This document shows, in pieces, positions 8,133 through 16,607 of a stretch of 64,000 bases of DNA (within the stretch, counting starts at the first letter, position 1; every line of letters starts with the position of its first letter). This DNA comes from CBDBDZ01 sp965204215 (GTDB lineage: Bacteria > Pseudomonadota > Gammaproteobacteria > Pseudomonadales > GM7GCV1), in NCBI GenBank assembly GCA_965204215.1, contig CBDBDZ010000013.1, positions 1,116,001 to 1,180,000 of the forward strand, read 5' to 3'. The notes under the pieces were generated by a model. That model was not told the DNA's origin. It saw only the letters and a list, made by a program, of their open reading frames with translations, and ran no database searches. Position numbers and translations under genes: made by a program.

Positions 8133-8300
8133 TTAATTAATTGAGTTTGAGGGAATGCTGCATGCCAGCCAAACCAAAAAGCTCTGTGGTAGGGCAACCT
8201 GTTGAGTTTCGGCCAGATTCACAGTGCTTACAACTAATCCAAAAAAGATAGCAACCAGTTTTTTAAGCCAACAGTTTGGCACAGGGAGTGTATTTTTCAT
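8133..8300 (-). pseudogene. 5' fragment of a secreted-protein gene cut at the repeat boundary
   Basis: An ATG at 8300 on the minus strand starts MKNTLPVPNCWLKKLVAIFF and continues GLVVSTVNLAETQQVALPQSF, a good signal peptide with a basic n-region, hydrophobic core and small residues before LAE. The frame then enters the duplicated crotonase flank at 8164 and stops at 8133 after 55 residues. This looks like a gene whose 3' part was replaced when the repeat arrived. It could also be a chance ORF. I do not recognise the mature part. Confidence 0.35.
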
Positions 8301-8335
8301 AAAGTGTTATTACAATAGTCAATCTACTTATTAAA

Positions 8336-8392
8336 TCGGCATGAAAATACCGAACTAATATGTGGTACAAGGAGATGTCATCGGCGAGCGAT
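8336..8392 (-). repeat. dispersed repeat, family B (copy 2)
   Basis: Read on the minus strand this aligns with 37055-37103: an ATCGCTCGCCGATGA-like block, then CTTGTACCACATATTAGTTC and GGTATTTTCATGCCGA, against CTCATCGGTGATACC, CTGTGCCATATATTTGCTCG and GTATTTTTATGCCGA. Non-coding; it lies upstream of the rhodanese gene. Confidence 0.55.
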
Positions 8393-8482
8393 ATTTTATT
8401 GCCAGGTTGATTAGTAGATTATTTTTAGAGTTATTTGGTTCATTCATTTTGAATGATTAAGGGGGCTTATTGTCGAATAAAT

Positions 8483-9025
8483 ATGATTTATTTTAATAAA
8501 ATAACAGTGCCGTTTGCAGTTTTGATTGCATGTGCTCTATGTTCAAGTACCATGGCTAATGACAGTGTTTTAACCAAAATTCACAATAAAATTATCAAGC
8601 GTTACGCTAATATTGAACATGTTGAAGCTGCTAATTTGGAACAGTGGAACGCTGATGATGTAGTTATTTTTGATGTCAGAGAAAAAAGCGAGTACGACGT
8701 CAGCCATATAGATGGAGCAATACAGGTAGAGCCTGATATTAATTCCGATAGTTTTATTGAGGAATACAGTGATTTACTACGGGGTAAAACAGTGGTATTT
8801 TATTGCTCGGTAGGCAGGCGCTCGTCCGGTTTACTTTCAAGAATAGCACCACAACTTAAGCAACAGGGTATAGAGCAATCTTATAATCTGACAGGTGGTA
8901 TATTCCGCTGGCACAATGAAGATAGAGCAGTATTTAAAGGCGGAAATAGTACGCCTTATATTCACCCTTATAATTTCTATTGGGGTAGATTAATTGAGGA
9001 TAAGAAAGCAATCAAGTACAAATAA
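8483..9025 (+). CDS. secreted rhodanese-like sulfurtransferase domain protein
   Basis: From the ATG at 8483 the protein is 180 residues. It has a clear signal peptide (MIYFNKITVPFAVLIACALC, then SSTMAND), so it is probably periplasmic. The single rhodanese domain shows VVIFDVREKSEYDVSHIDGA near residues 54-73 and the active-site loop FYCSVGRRSSGL with the catalytic cysteine, followed by LTGGIFRWHNE, the usual rhodanese ending. It may transfer sulfane sulfur or act in redox or arsenate-like chemistry; the substrate is unknown. An upstream in-frame ATG at 8453 would add ten residues before the signal peptide and is less likely. It stands alone. Confidence 0.85.
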   Translation: MIYFNKITVPFAVLIACALCSSTMANDSVLTKIHNKIIKRYANIEHVEAANLEQWNADDVVIFDVREKSEYDVSHIDGAIQVEPDINSDSFIEEYSDLLRGKTVVFYCSVGRRSSGLLSRIAPQLKQQGIEQSYNLTGGIFRWHNEDRAVFKGGNSTPYIHPYNFYWGRLIEDKKAIKYK

Positions 9026-9078
9026 ATCCGGTTTTTAAATGGATGACATCGCTATTTTTTGGTTTCGACAAGATTTAA

Positions 9079-9098
9079 CCTAGATTCCGCAGTTGAAC
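9079..9098 (+). repeat. short dispersed repeat, family C (copy 1)
   Basis: The 20-bp sequence CCTAGATTCCGCAGTTGAAC occurs here and again at 29425-29444, both in non-coding DNA. Its start resembles the MITE terminus at 1514 (both ACCYAGATT..GCA). It is probably the terminus of a degraded element. Confidence 0.55.
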
Positions 9099-9150
9099 GC
9101 TAATTTCACTTCTAAGAGTTTGAATGTTATTGATAAACGCTTATTCTTCG

Positions 9151-9169
9151 ATTCACTTCATAAGTGAAT
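9151..9169. other. 8-bp stem hairpin between convergent genes
   Basis: ATTCACTT and AAGTGAAT form a perfect stem with a 3-base CAT loop, between the 3' ends of the rhodanese gene and the hydroxylase gene. It has no T-run, so a bidirectional terminator role is only a guess. Confidence 0.3.
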
Positions 9170-9188
9170 TACAAACCGCTACCTGGCT

Positions 9189-9962
9189 TTATCCGCTTTT
9201 AAAAGCATTAGTTAATTGATAGGTTAAATCATCGGTACGCTGCATATCCATTACATCAACACCGTATTTGATATCATTCTCATCCTGGTAGACATAGGTT
9301 CCAAATAACTTGTCCCAAAAGACAAAAATATTACCGTAATTGCTATCGGTCCAGGGGGCTTCAAAGTGGTGATGAAATTTATGTACCTTGGGCGTGACAA
9401 TGACATAACTTAACACTTTATCAACTTTTGCTGGCAACTGAATATTGGCGTGAGTGAAATAGGTGCAAAATACGGTAATTAGACGGTAGTAGCCATAATA
9501 CTCAAGTGGAATAGCCATAATTAAAATGGCAATTAGCGAAAAAATTTCGCGAAAAATATAGTCAACAGGATGATGCCGCGTACCAGTGGTCGCATCTACA
9601 TGAGTGTCGCTGTGATGTGTCTGGTGAAATCGCCAAAGAATTGGTACTTGATGCAGCAGGTAATGAACCAGATACTGGGCTACAAAATCCAGTATTAGTA
9701 ACGCTATTAAAAATTCAACCCAATAACCAAGTGGTAATGTTTCAAACAGATTAAACCCCAGAATGCCTGAATACTGTATTAAATTGACGAGCAGCAAGGC
9801 AAAAAGGCTATTGATTATCATGGTAGATGCAAGTAGTGCAGCGTTGGTACGAAAATGGCTCCAGCGGTTATATTGCATATTACGCATGGGAATAACAAAT
9901 TCAAATAAGGTGGCTAATAACAAACAGGCGACTAACCAATAAAACTTAAATTCAATAGGCAT
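9189..9962 (-). CDS. sterol desaturase / fatty acid hydroxylase superfamily membrane protein
   Basis: A 257-residue membrane protein with hydrophobic segments near residues 8-24, 43-65, 84-105 and 138-160. The histidine clusters HYLLH near 104, HQTHH near 117, HHP near 132 and KFHHHFEAPWTDSNYGNIFVFWDKLFGTY near 197-225 place it in the di-iron fatty-acid-hydroxylase superfamily. This one is close to the C5-sterol-desaturase-like proteins common in marine gammaproteobacteria. Substrate is not known. It lies 8 bp downstream of greA on the same strand and may be co-transcribed. Confidence 0.85.
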   Translation of the reverse strand: MPIEFKFYWLVACLLLATLFEFVIPMRNMQYNRWSHFRTNAALLASTMIINSLFALLLVNLIQYSGILGFNLFETLPLGYWVEFLIALLILDFVAQYLVHYLLHQVPILWRFHQTHHSDTHVDATTGTRHHPVDYIFREIFSLIAILIMAIPLEYYGYYRLITVFCTYFTHANIQLPAKVDKVLSYVIVTPKVHKFHHHFEAPWTDSNYGNIFVFWDKLFGTYVYQDENDIKYGVDVMDMQRTDDLTYQLTNAFKSG

Positions 9963-9970
9963 AATCTAGG

Positions 9971-10447
9971 TTAAATATATTCTACTTTTTCAATTTCGTA
10001 TCCAATGTCACCAGTAGGAGTTTTGACATTGATATCGTCACCTTCAAATTTACCGATTAAAGCCCGACCCATAGGCGAAGAAATAGAAATTTTACTGTTT
10101 TTAACGTCTGCCTCGTCATCGCCTACCAGCTTGTAAGTGCTGCTTTCGTCGGTTTCCAGGTTGAGAATGGTTACGGTCGTACCAAAAATGACCTTGTCTG
10201 AAACAGGGATTGCTTTGATATCAATAATTTGAGCATGGCTTAATTTGCCTTCAATATCTTGTATTCGCCCTTCGATAAAACTTTGTTGTTCACGAGCTGC
10301 ATGGTATTCGGCATTTTCTTTTAAATCGCCATGTTCACGAGCTTCGGCAATGGCTTTGACTACAGTCGGGCGAGCTTCACGTTTTAAATGTTCTAGTTCA
10401 GTGCGCAAAGCTTCTGCGCCCTCAAGTGTCATCGGAAACTTGTTCAT
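9971..10447 (-). CDS. greA: transcription elongation factor GreA
   Basis: At 158 residues this is exactly GreA length. The N-terminal coiled coil contains AREHGDLKENAEYHAAREQQ with the two acidic tip residues that enter the RNA polymerase secondary channel and stimulate transcript cleavage. The C-terminal FKBP-like globular domain ends with ISSPMGRALIGKFEGDDI and a short YEIEKVEYI tail. It follows carB by 41 bp on the same strand, the carAB-greA order seen widely in gammaproteobacteria. ATG start at 10447. Confidence 0.97.
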   Translation of the reverse strand: MNKFPMTLEGAEALRTELEHLKREARPTVVKAIAEAREHGDLKENAEYHAAREQQSFIEGRIQDIEGKLSHAQIIDIKAIPVSDKVIFGTTVTILNLETDESSTYKLVGDDEADVKNSKISISSPMGRALIGKFEGDDINVKTPTGDIGYEIEKVEYI

Positions 10448-10488
10448 ATTAGTCTGACATTGTTTTAATAGTAGACTGATACTTTATG

Positions 10489-13400
10489 TTATCTCAACTG
10501 TTGATGCAAGTTTTGTAAACAGCGGACATTAATGTTGCTTTCACTTTGCAGTGTTTCACTGATTGCCATACACACAGCCAGTCCGCCGGCAAGAGTCGTT
10601 GTGTAGTAGACACGATGAATTTCTGCGCTGGAACGAATCGTGGCGGAATCTTCAATCGACTGCCTGCCTTCGCTGGTATTGATAATTAAATTGATTTTAC
10701 CATCTATAATCCAATCGACAATATTGGGTCTTTGCCCGGATGTAACTTTGTTAGCAACGGTTACAGGAATGCCAGCAGCCTCAATCACTTTGGCGGTGCC
10801 TTCGGTGGCAATGAGAGAGTAATTAAGTTGGTGCAAATTTTTAGCAATTGCCACCACTTCAATCTTGTCACGCTCGCGAACACTCAACAGGGCAGTACCT
10901 GCAAGAGGTATTTCGTCATTGGCGGCAAGTTGGGTTTTTGAGTAGGCTTCGGAAAAATTACAGCCTATTCCCATGACCTCGCCAGTAGACTTCATTTCCG
11001 GACCTAAAATAGGATCAATTCCCGGAAATTTATTAAAGGGAAACACCGCTTCTTTGACAAAATAATCTGGAGGAATAATTTCTTCTGTGAAGCCTTGTTC
11101 TTTCAGGCTGATTCCCGCCATGCACTTGGCTGCAATTTGCGCCAGAGAGCGGCCAATAGCCTTGGATACAAAAGGTACAGTACGCGATGCGCGTGGGTTA
11201 ACTTCTATGACATAGACTTTGTTATCCTGCCAGACTAACTGCATATTAATTAAGCCGACGACTTTTAATTTTATTGCCATCTGCTTAATAATTTCACGCA
11301 TCTCATCCTGTACATGCTCGGGCAGATTATAAGGTGGTAGCGAGCAAGCCGAGTCGCCTGAGTGTATTCCTGCCTGTTCAATATGTTGCATAATACCACC
11401 GACCACGACATCTTTTCCATCGCAGACCGCATCAATGTCAATTTCAATGGCAGCGTTTAAAAAGCGGTCAAGCAACACAGGTGAGCTATCGCTGACTTTA
11501 ACTGCAGTTTTGATATAGTTAGTTAATTCATCATCATTGTAGACAGTTTCCATAGCCCGACCACCTAACACATAAGAAGGGCGAACCATTAACGGATAAC
11601 CAATGCGCTGCGCAGCATTTATTGCCGCTTCTTCAGAGTAAACCGTTTCGTTAGGAGCTTGTAATAATTTCAATTCGGTCATTACCTGCTGAAAGCGTTC
11701 ACGGTCTTCGGCCTGATCGATAGAATTTGGTGACGTACCTAGTATTTTAACGCCTTCTGCTTCCAGTGCCAGTGCTAATTTTAGTGGTGTTTGGCCGCCA
11801 AATTGAACAATAACACCTTCGGGTTGTTCAATGCGAACAATTTCCAAAACATCTTCCAAAGTAACCGCTTCAAAATAGAGTCTGTCGGAAACATCGTAAT
11901 CGGTTGAAACTGTTTCAGGATTGCAGTTGACCATAATGGTTTCGTAGCCGATTTCAGCCATTGCCATGGATGCGTGGACACAGCAATAATCAAACTCTAT
12001 ACCTTGACCAATTCGGTTGGGTCCGCCGCCTAATACTAATACTTTAGGTTTGGCTGTTACTTGTGCCTCACAAAAATGCTCATAGGTTGAGTACATATAA
12101 GCCGTTGATGAGGAAAATTCTGCAGCACAGGTGTCAACACGTTTATAAACGGGGTATACTTTTAAACTACGGCGTTTGTTGCGCACATCGCCCTCACTGC
12201 AATCCAGCAGTTGAGCTATGCGTTTATCGGAAAAACCATCAGCTTTGCACTGGTGCAATAATTCTGCATTAAAATCATTAAGTTGCATAGCGCCAATGGC
12301 CTGTTCAGTTTTGATTAGGTCTTCAATTTGACTCAAATACCAAGGGTCGATATTGGTAAGTTGGTGTATTCTCTCTAAAGAAAAGCCATAGCGAAACGCA
12401 TCACCAATATGCCATAAGCGTTTATCGCCAGGAATGCTTAACTCTTGTTGCAGCTTGCTTTCAATTTCATTATCGCCTAAATTGGTGACAGGGTCTAAGC
12501 CACAGTAACCTGTTTCTAATCCGCGTAAAGCTTTTTGCAGAGATTCTTTAAAACACCTGCCAATGGCCATCACTTCACCAACCGATTTCATTTGAGTGGT
12601 TAAACGTGAGTCGGCGTTATTATATTTTTCAAATGCAAAGCGCGGTATTTTGGTAACCACATAGTCAATACTTGGTTCGAATGAGCTGGGTGTTAAACCA
12701 CCTGTTATTTCGTTTCGCAATTCATCCAGGGTAAAGCCCACAGCCAGTTTTGCAGCCACTTTGGCAATGGGAAAACCTGTGGCTTTGGATGCCAGGGCAG
12801 AAGAGCGTGATACTCTGGGATTCATTTCAATGACAACCAATCTGCCGTCAGCAGGATTGACCGCAAATTGGACATTAGAACCACCGGTTTCAATGCCGAT
12901 TTCGCGCAATATCTTAATTGAAGCATTGCGCATTAACTGGTATTCTTTATCCGTTAGTGTTTGTGCTGGAGCAACGGTGATGGAGTCGCCTGTATGAATG
13001 CCCATCGGATCAAAATTTTCAATGGAGCAGACGATAATACAATTATCATTTCTGTCGCGTACCACTTCCATTTCGTACTCTTTCCAACCGATTAGAGACT
13101 CGTCAATTAGTAATTCATTAGTAGGGGACAAGTCTAATCCTCTAAGGCAAATAGTTTCAAATTCTTCTTTGTTATAGGCAATGCCACCGCCTGAACCACC
13201 CATAGTAAAGGAAGGACGAATAATGCAGGGGAAGCCAAATATATCAGCAACTTTACGCGCTTCATCCAAACTGTGGGCAATACGCGCACGTGGTGTCTCA
13301 AGACCAATGGCTTTCATGGCTTTGTCAAAGCGATTACGGTCTTCGGCTTTGTCAATTGCATCTTCTTTAGCGCCAATTAGCTCTACATTATATTTGTCAA

Positions 13401-13722
13401 GAATACCTTTACGCGCTAAATCCAGGGTGCAATTTAGTGCGGTTTGACCACCCATTGTTGGCAAAATGGCATCGGGCTTTTCAGTTTCGATAATTCTGGC
13501 AACTGTACGCCATTCCACAGGTTCAATATAGGTAGCATCTGCCATCAATGGGTCGGTCATGATAGTGGCAGGGTTGGAGTTGACTAAAATAATACGGTAG
13601 CCTTCTTTTTTTAAAGCGCTGCAAGCCTGTACACCTGAATAATCAAATTCGCAAGCTTGTCCAATCACAATAGGTCCAGCACCAATAATCATGATAGATT
13701 TCAGGTCGGTGCGCTTAGGCAT
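10489..13722 (-). CDS. carB: carbamoyl-phosphate synthase large subunit
   Basis: Large subunit that makes carbamoyl phosphate from glutamine-derived ammonia, bicarbonate and two ATP, feeding arginine and pyrimidine synthesis. The two homologous ATP-grasp halves are visible: IMIIGAGPIVIGQACEFDYSG with FTMGGSGGGIAYN in the first, and VLVLGGGPNRIGQGIEFDYCC with YVLGGRAMETVYN in the second. A C-terminal allosteric MGS-like domain ends the protein. I chose the ATG at 13722 (MPKRTDLKSIM) because an AGAGGT ribosome-binding site precedes it; the open frame runs 15 codons further. The product is 1077 residues, the normal size, and it overlaps carA by 8 bp. Confidence 0.98.
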   Translation of the reverse strand: MPKRTDLKSIMIIGAGPIVIGQACEFDYSGVQACSALKKEGYRIILVNSNPATIMTDPLMADATYIEPVEWRTVARIIETEKPDAILPTMGGQTALNCTLDLARKGILDKYNVELIGAKEDAIDKAEDRNRFDKAMKAIGLETPRARIAHSLDEARKVADIFGFPCIIRPSFTMGGSGGGIAYNKEEFETICLRGLDLSPTNELLIDESLIGWKEYEMEVVRDRNDNCIIVCSIENFDPMGIHTGDSITVAPAQTLTDKEYQLMRNASIKILREIGIETGGSNVQFAVNPADGRLVVIEMNPRVSRSSALASKATGFPIAKVAAKLAVGFTLDELRNEITGGLTPSSFEPSIDYVVTKIPRFAFEKYNNADSRLTTQMKSVGEVMAIGRCFKESLQKALRGLETGYCGLDPVTNLGDNEIESKLQQELSIPGDKRLWHIGDAFRYGFSLERIHQLTNIDPWYLSQIEDLIKTEQAIGAMQLNDFNAELLHQCKADGFSDKRIAQLLDCSEGDVRNKRRSLKVYPVYKRVDTCAAEFSSSTAYMYSTYEHFCEAQVTAKPKVLVLGGGPNRIGQGIEFDYCCVHASMAMAEIGYETIMVNCNPETVSTDYDVSDRLYFEAVTLEDVLEIVRIEQPEGVIVQFGGQTPLKLALALEAEGVKILGTSPNSIDQAEDRERFQQVMTELKLLQAPNETVYSEEAAINAAQRIGYPLMVRPSYVLGGRAMETVYNDDELTNYIKTAVKVSDSSPVLLDRFLNAAIEIDIDAVCDGKDVVVGGIMQHIEQAGIHSGDSACSLPPYNLPEHVQDEMREIIKQMAIKLKVVGLINMQLVWQDNKVYVIEVNPRASRTVPFVSKAIGRSLAQIAAKCMAGISLKEQGFTEEIIPPDYFVKEAVFPFNKFPGIDPILGPEMKSTGEVMGIGCNFSEAYSKTQLAANDEIPLAGTALLSVRERDKIEVVAIAKNLHQLNYSLIATEGTAKVIEAAGIPVTVANKVTSGQRPNIVDWIIDGKINLIINTSEGRQSIEDSATIRSSAEIHRVYYTTTLAGGLAVCMAISETLQSESNINVRCLQNLHQQLR

Positions 13723-14893
13723 TGTTACCTCTTTTATAACGTTGAATAAGTTTAATAAAGTGGTCAAATAATGGAGCTATATCATGTGGTCCTGGGCTAG
13801 CCTCAGGGTGCCCTTGAAAACCAAAAGCAGGACAATCATTTCTTTCAATGCCTTGTAAAGATTGGTCAAATAAAGAACGGTGAGTAATTCTCAAACATTC
13901 AGGCAATGTGATTTCATCTACCTCAAAGCCATGATTTTGGCTGGTAATGTATACCAACGAACTTTTAATATCCTGTACAGGGTGATTAGCTCCGTGATGT
14001 CCAAATTTCATTTTTTTGGTGACAGCACCTGATGCCAGTCCCAATAATTGATGACCTAAACATATCCCAAATATTGGAATATGACTTTTTAATAACTGTT
14101 TTATTGCAGTAATTGCATAGTCGCAGGGTTCGGGGTCACCAGGTCCGTTTGACAAAAAAATGCCATCAGGCTTCATAGCAAGTACAGTGGAGGCCTCGGT
14201 TATGGCAGGGACTACGTGAACGTCACAACCGCGTTCTACTAATATTCTTAAAATATTGCGTTTAACGCCAAAGTCATAAGCAACGACTTTGTATTGCTTG
14301 TCTTTGGGTTGTTCGGATGGTTGAGAGTTCAATGACCAAAGACCATTCTGCCAATGGTAGGGTGTATCAGTGGTAACTTCTTTGGCTAAATCCAGTCCTT
14401 TTAATCCGCTAAAATTCAGTGCATATTCCAATGCTTGTTTAGAAACAGCATCAAATTCAGTATTCAAGCTATTTGATGTGATAATACAGCCCCTTTGAGA
14501 ACCTTTATCACGCAGAGTAGCAGTTAAGTGTCGAGTATCAATGCCCGCTATTGCAACAATATTGCGTTGTTTTAAATAAGTGGATAAATCCGTTTCACTG
14601 CGAAAATTACTGTGTAGCTTTGGATAGTCTTTAATAACTAATCCTGATGCCCAGATAGAACTCGATTCTTCATCTTCTGAATTAACTCCAGTATTACCAA
14701 TATGCGGGTAAGTAAGAGTAACCAGTTGTTTGCAGTAAGAGGGGTCAGTTAAAATTTCCTGATAACCTGTCATTGATGTATTAAATACCACCTCCCCAAC
14801 ACTATATCCTTCAGAACCAATACTAAAACCTTTAAATATTTGCCCATCTTCCAGTACCAGCAATGCGTTTTGAATTTTTCTCTCTAGGGTCAA
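13715..14893 (-). CDS. carA: carbamoyl-phosphate synthase small (glutaminase) subunit
   Basis: A 392-residue class-I glutamine amidotransferase subunit. The nucleophile elbow is GICLGHQLLG, the second triad part is FGFQGHPEASPGP, and the N-terminal CPSase-specific domain shows VFNTSMTGYQEILTDPSYCKQ. It hydrolyses glutamine and channels ammonia to CarB. The predicted start is the TTG at 14893; there is no ATG nearby, and LLVLEDGQIFKGFSIG follows shortly as in other CarA proteins. It overlaps carB by 8 bp. The upstream gap holds inverted repeats that may be regulatory. Confidence 0.96.
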   Translation of the reverse strand: MTLERKIQNALLVLEDGQIFKGFSIGSEGYSVGEVVFNTSMTGYQEILTDPSYCKQLVTLTYPHIGNTGVNSEDEESSSIWASGLVIKDYPKLHSNFRSETDLSTYLKQRNIVAIAGIDTRHLTATLRDKGSQRGCIITSNSLNTEFDAVSKQALEYALNFSGLKGLDLAKEVTTDTPYHWQNGLWSLNSQPSEQPKDKQYKVVAYDFGVKRNILRILVERGCDVHVVPAITEASTVLAMKPDGIFLSNGPGDPEPCDYAITAIKQLLKSHIPIFGICLGHQLLGLASGAVTKKMKFGHHGANHPVQDIKSSLVYITSQNHGFEVDEITLPECLRITHRSLFDQSLQGIERNDCPAFGFQGHPEASPGPHDIAPLFDHFIKLIQRYKRGNNA

Positions 14894-14918
14894 TTATTAC
14901 TCGTTGAATGATTGTTAA

Positions 14919-14996
14919 CCGTAATTAAATAAAACTCAAAAATTACGGCAAATGCATATATATAGTGGGTATTTTAACTCATCCCTACTATATATG
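14919..14996. promoter_or_regulatory. inverted repeats in the carA upstream region
   Basis: Between carA and the RDD gene, CCGTAATT (14919-14926) pairs with AATTACGG (14941-14948). A second, imperfect pair runs from CATATATATAGTGGG at 14955 to CCCTACTATATATG at 14983. The RDD gene ends here on the same strand and carA starts here, so these could be a terminator of the RDD operon read-through or a control site for carAB. Known ArgR or PurR boxes were not recognised. Confidence 0.3.
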
Positions 14997-15002
14997 TCTA
15001 TA

Positions 15003-15452
15003 TCAATAAGTTGTATTCGCGTCTAAATGAATAACTTTTGTGTTGGATGCAATGTCGTGCCATGTACGTTTTTGACTATCAAATAACATCCATAGGTAGC
15101 CAGCACCAAATAGAGTTAATGATAAAGTAGCCACCAGGCAACGGATTAATAATTGATTAATAGTAGGTGGTGAATGAGTGATGGATTGAATTTGAATGCG
15201 CCATGCCAGCATTCCTATAGTCTGTTTTTTATAAAACCAAAAGCCTATATAAAAGCCTGACCAACTGCCAATAAGCAAGGGCAAGAGCAACCACTGCGGA
15301 ATGGTTGATTGAAAGTCTTGTGTAAATTCAAAACCCACTAAATAAGCGCCCCCCATCGTCAATGCCACAACGCCACATGATATGCCAAATAATGGGAATA
15401 TATCATAAACCAGGGCAGCTAATCTGCGCCATAAGCTGGCAGGCCTGATCAT
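15003..15452 (-). CDS. RDD family membrane protein
   Basis: A 149-residue membrane protein with the RDD pattern: an N-terminal LWRRLAALVYDIFPLF (R..A...D) and hydrophobic segments near residues 18-40, 52-72 and 105-125. A G.LAWRIQIQ segment between them and DSQKRTWHDIASNTKVI at the C-terminus are also typical. RDD proteins have been linked to Na+ or Li+ transport in a few cases, but most are unassigned. The ATG overlaps the stop of the 59-residue ORF upstream by 4 bp, so it is the last gene of the long dnaX-led operon. Confidence 0.85.
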   Translation of the reverse strand: MIRPASLWRRLAALVYDIFPLFGISCGVVALTMGGAYLVGFEFTQDFQSTIPQWLLLPLLIGSWSGFYIGFWFYKKQTIGMLAWRIQIQSITHSPPTINQLLIRCLVATLSLTLFGAGYLWMLFDSQKRTWHDIASNTKVIHLDANTTY

Positions 15453-15628
15453 GTTTTAGCCAAGGATTCCCACGCGGACGGTTGGGTATGACAATTATAA
15501 ACCATAGTCGTCAACCCAAGGTAAATGAGTGGCATAGTAAAAAGTGGTGCGGGTAAATCCTCATTTGCCATTGTGAAACGATATGACGGTTTCAAGGTAA
15601 TCAGTTTCCAGACAACCGGTTTAATCAT
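15449..15628 (-). CDS. small hypothetical protein between meaB and the RDD gene
   Basis: A 59-codon ORF starting at ATG 15628. It overlaps the meaB stop by 8 bp and the RDD start by 4 bp, so its frame is tied to both neighbours and it is probably translated by coupling. The product starts MIKPVVWKLITLKPSYRFTM and has one hydrophobic stretch near residues 29-44 (LFTMPLIYLGLTTMVY), so a single membrane span is possible. I do not recognise it. The open frame continues 32 codons upstream inside meaB, but that part is antisense-free shadow and not needed. Confidence 0.6.
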   Translation of the reverse strand: MIKPVVWKLITLKPSYRFTMANEDLPAPLFTMPLIYLGLTTMVYNCHTQPSAWESLAKT

Positions 15629-16607
15629 TGAATGAATCCTGTTTAATATCTGGCAAGGACAATAATGAATTAACAACTTGATAAGCAGCTCTGGTCGGCG
15701 TGATTTTACCCGTGGCAACATCACTGGACAGTTGTGATTTTAAAGCGGTAATATTGGTATTTATTCGTTGTTCCAATAATTCTGTAATTAAACGCTCAAA
15801 CCACTGCACTTTTTGCTGGGTGCGCTTACTTGCTAATTGCTCGCCAAATATGTCTCGATAGTTTTGCAGCATTTCCCAAATGGCTTCAATATTGTACTTC
15901 TTCAATGCTGAACAGGTCAGCACTGGTGGTTTCCAGGAGTTTTCGTGGTGCAGTAGTTGAATAGCGTTTTGATAATGATTTTGGGTATCCAGTGCCATTT
16001 TTTGGCTGTCGCCATCAGCTTTGTTAATAATGAGTGCGTCGGCCAATTCGATAATACCTTTCTTAATGCCTTGAATTTCATCACCTGCATTGGGCAGCAT
16101 TAATACCATGAAAAAATCGACCATTGATGCAACACAATATTCGCTTTGCCCAACACCTACGGTTTCGACTAAAATCACATCAAAGCCTGCGGCTTCGCAC
16201 AGCAATAAGGTTTCGCGTGTTTTGCGTGCTACACCACCCAAAGTTCCCGATGAAGGGGATGGTCTGATAAAGGCATTGGAGTGTTTGCTAAGTGCTTGCA
16301 TTCGTATTTTATCACCTAAAATAGAACCACCAGCCACAGGTGAGCTTGGGTCTACAGCTAACACGGCGATTTTTTGGCCTAAGTCGATTAAATACTGCCC
16401 AAAACTATCAATAAAGGTGGATTTTCCAACACCAGGGATTCCAGTAATACCAATGCGAATGCTATTGCCAGTGTTTGGCATTAACGCTTGCAATAGTTGT
16501 TGAGATTGTTGAATATCGGCTTCTTTAGCACTTTCTATAAGAGTAATTGCCTTGGCTAAAGCGCGTCGTTCACCATTTTTGATGGATTCAGCAAGGCAGT
16601 CAATCAT
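15621..16607 (-). CDS. meaB: methylmalonyl-CoA mutase-associated GTPase MeaB (ArgK family)
   Basis: A 328-residue G3E-family GTPase. The P-loop is GITGIPGVGKSTFIDSFG near residues 52-69, the switch region has VDPSSPVAGGSILGDKIRM, and ILVETVGVGQSEYCVASMVD and NKADGD supply the remaining G motifs. MeaB guards and reloads the adenosylcobalamin cofactor of methylmalonyl-CoA mutase. No mutase gene is in this window, so its partner must be elsewhere. It overlaps the upstream MATE gene and the downstream small ORF by 8 bp each. Confidence 0.94.
   Translation of the reverse strand: MIDCLAESIKNGERRALAKAITLIESAKEADIQQSQQLLQALMPNTGNSIRIGITGIPGVGKSTFIDSFGQYLIDLGQKIAVLAVDPSSPVAGGSILGDKIRMQALSKHSNAFIRPSPSSGTLGGVARKTRETLLLCEAAGFDVILVETVGVGQSEYCVASMVDFFMVLMLPNAGDEIQGIKKGIIELADALIINKADGDSQKMALDTQNHYQNAIQLLHHENSWKPPVLTCSALKKYNIEAIWEMLQNYRDIFGEQLASKRTQQKVQWFERLITELLEQRINTNITALKSQLSSDVATGKITPTRAAYQVVNSLLSLPDIKQDSFND

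Noticed and set aside
15449..15724. A 91-codon version of the small ORF after meaB
   Set aside because: Its first 32 codons lie within meaB in another frame; the ATG at 15628 with its overlap is the better start.
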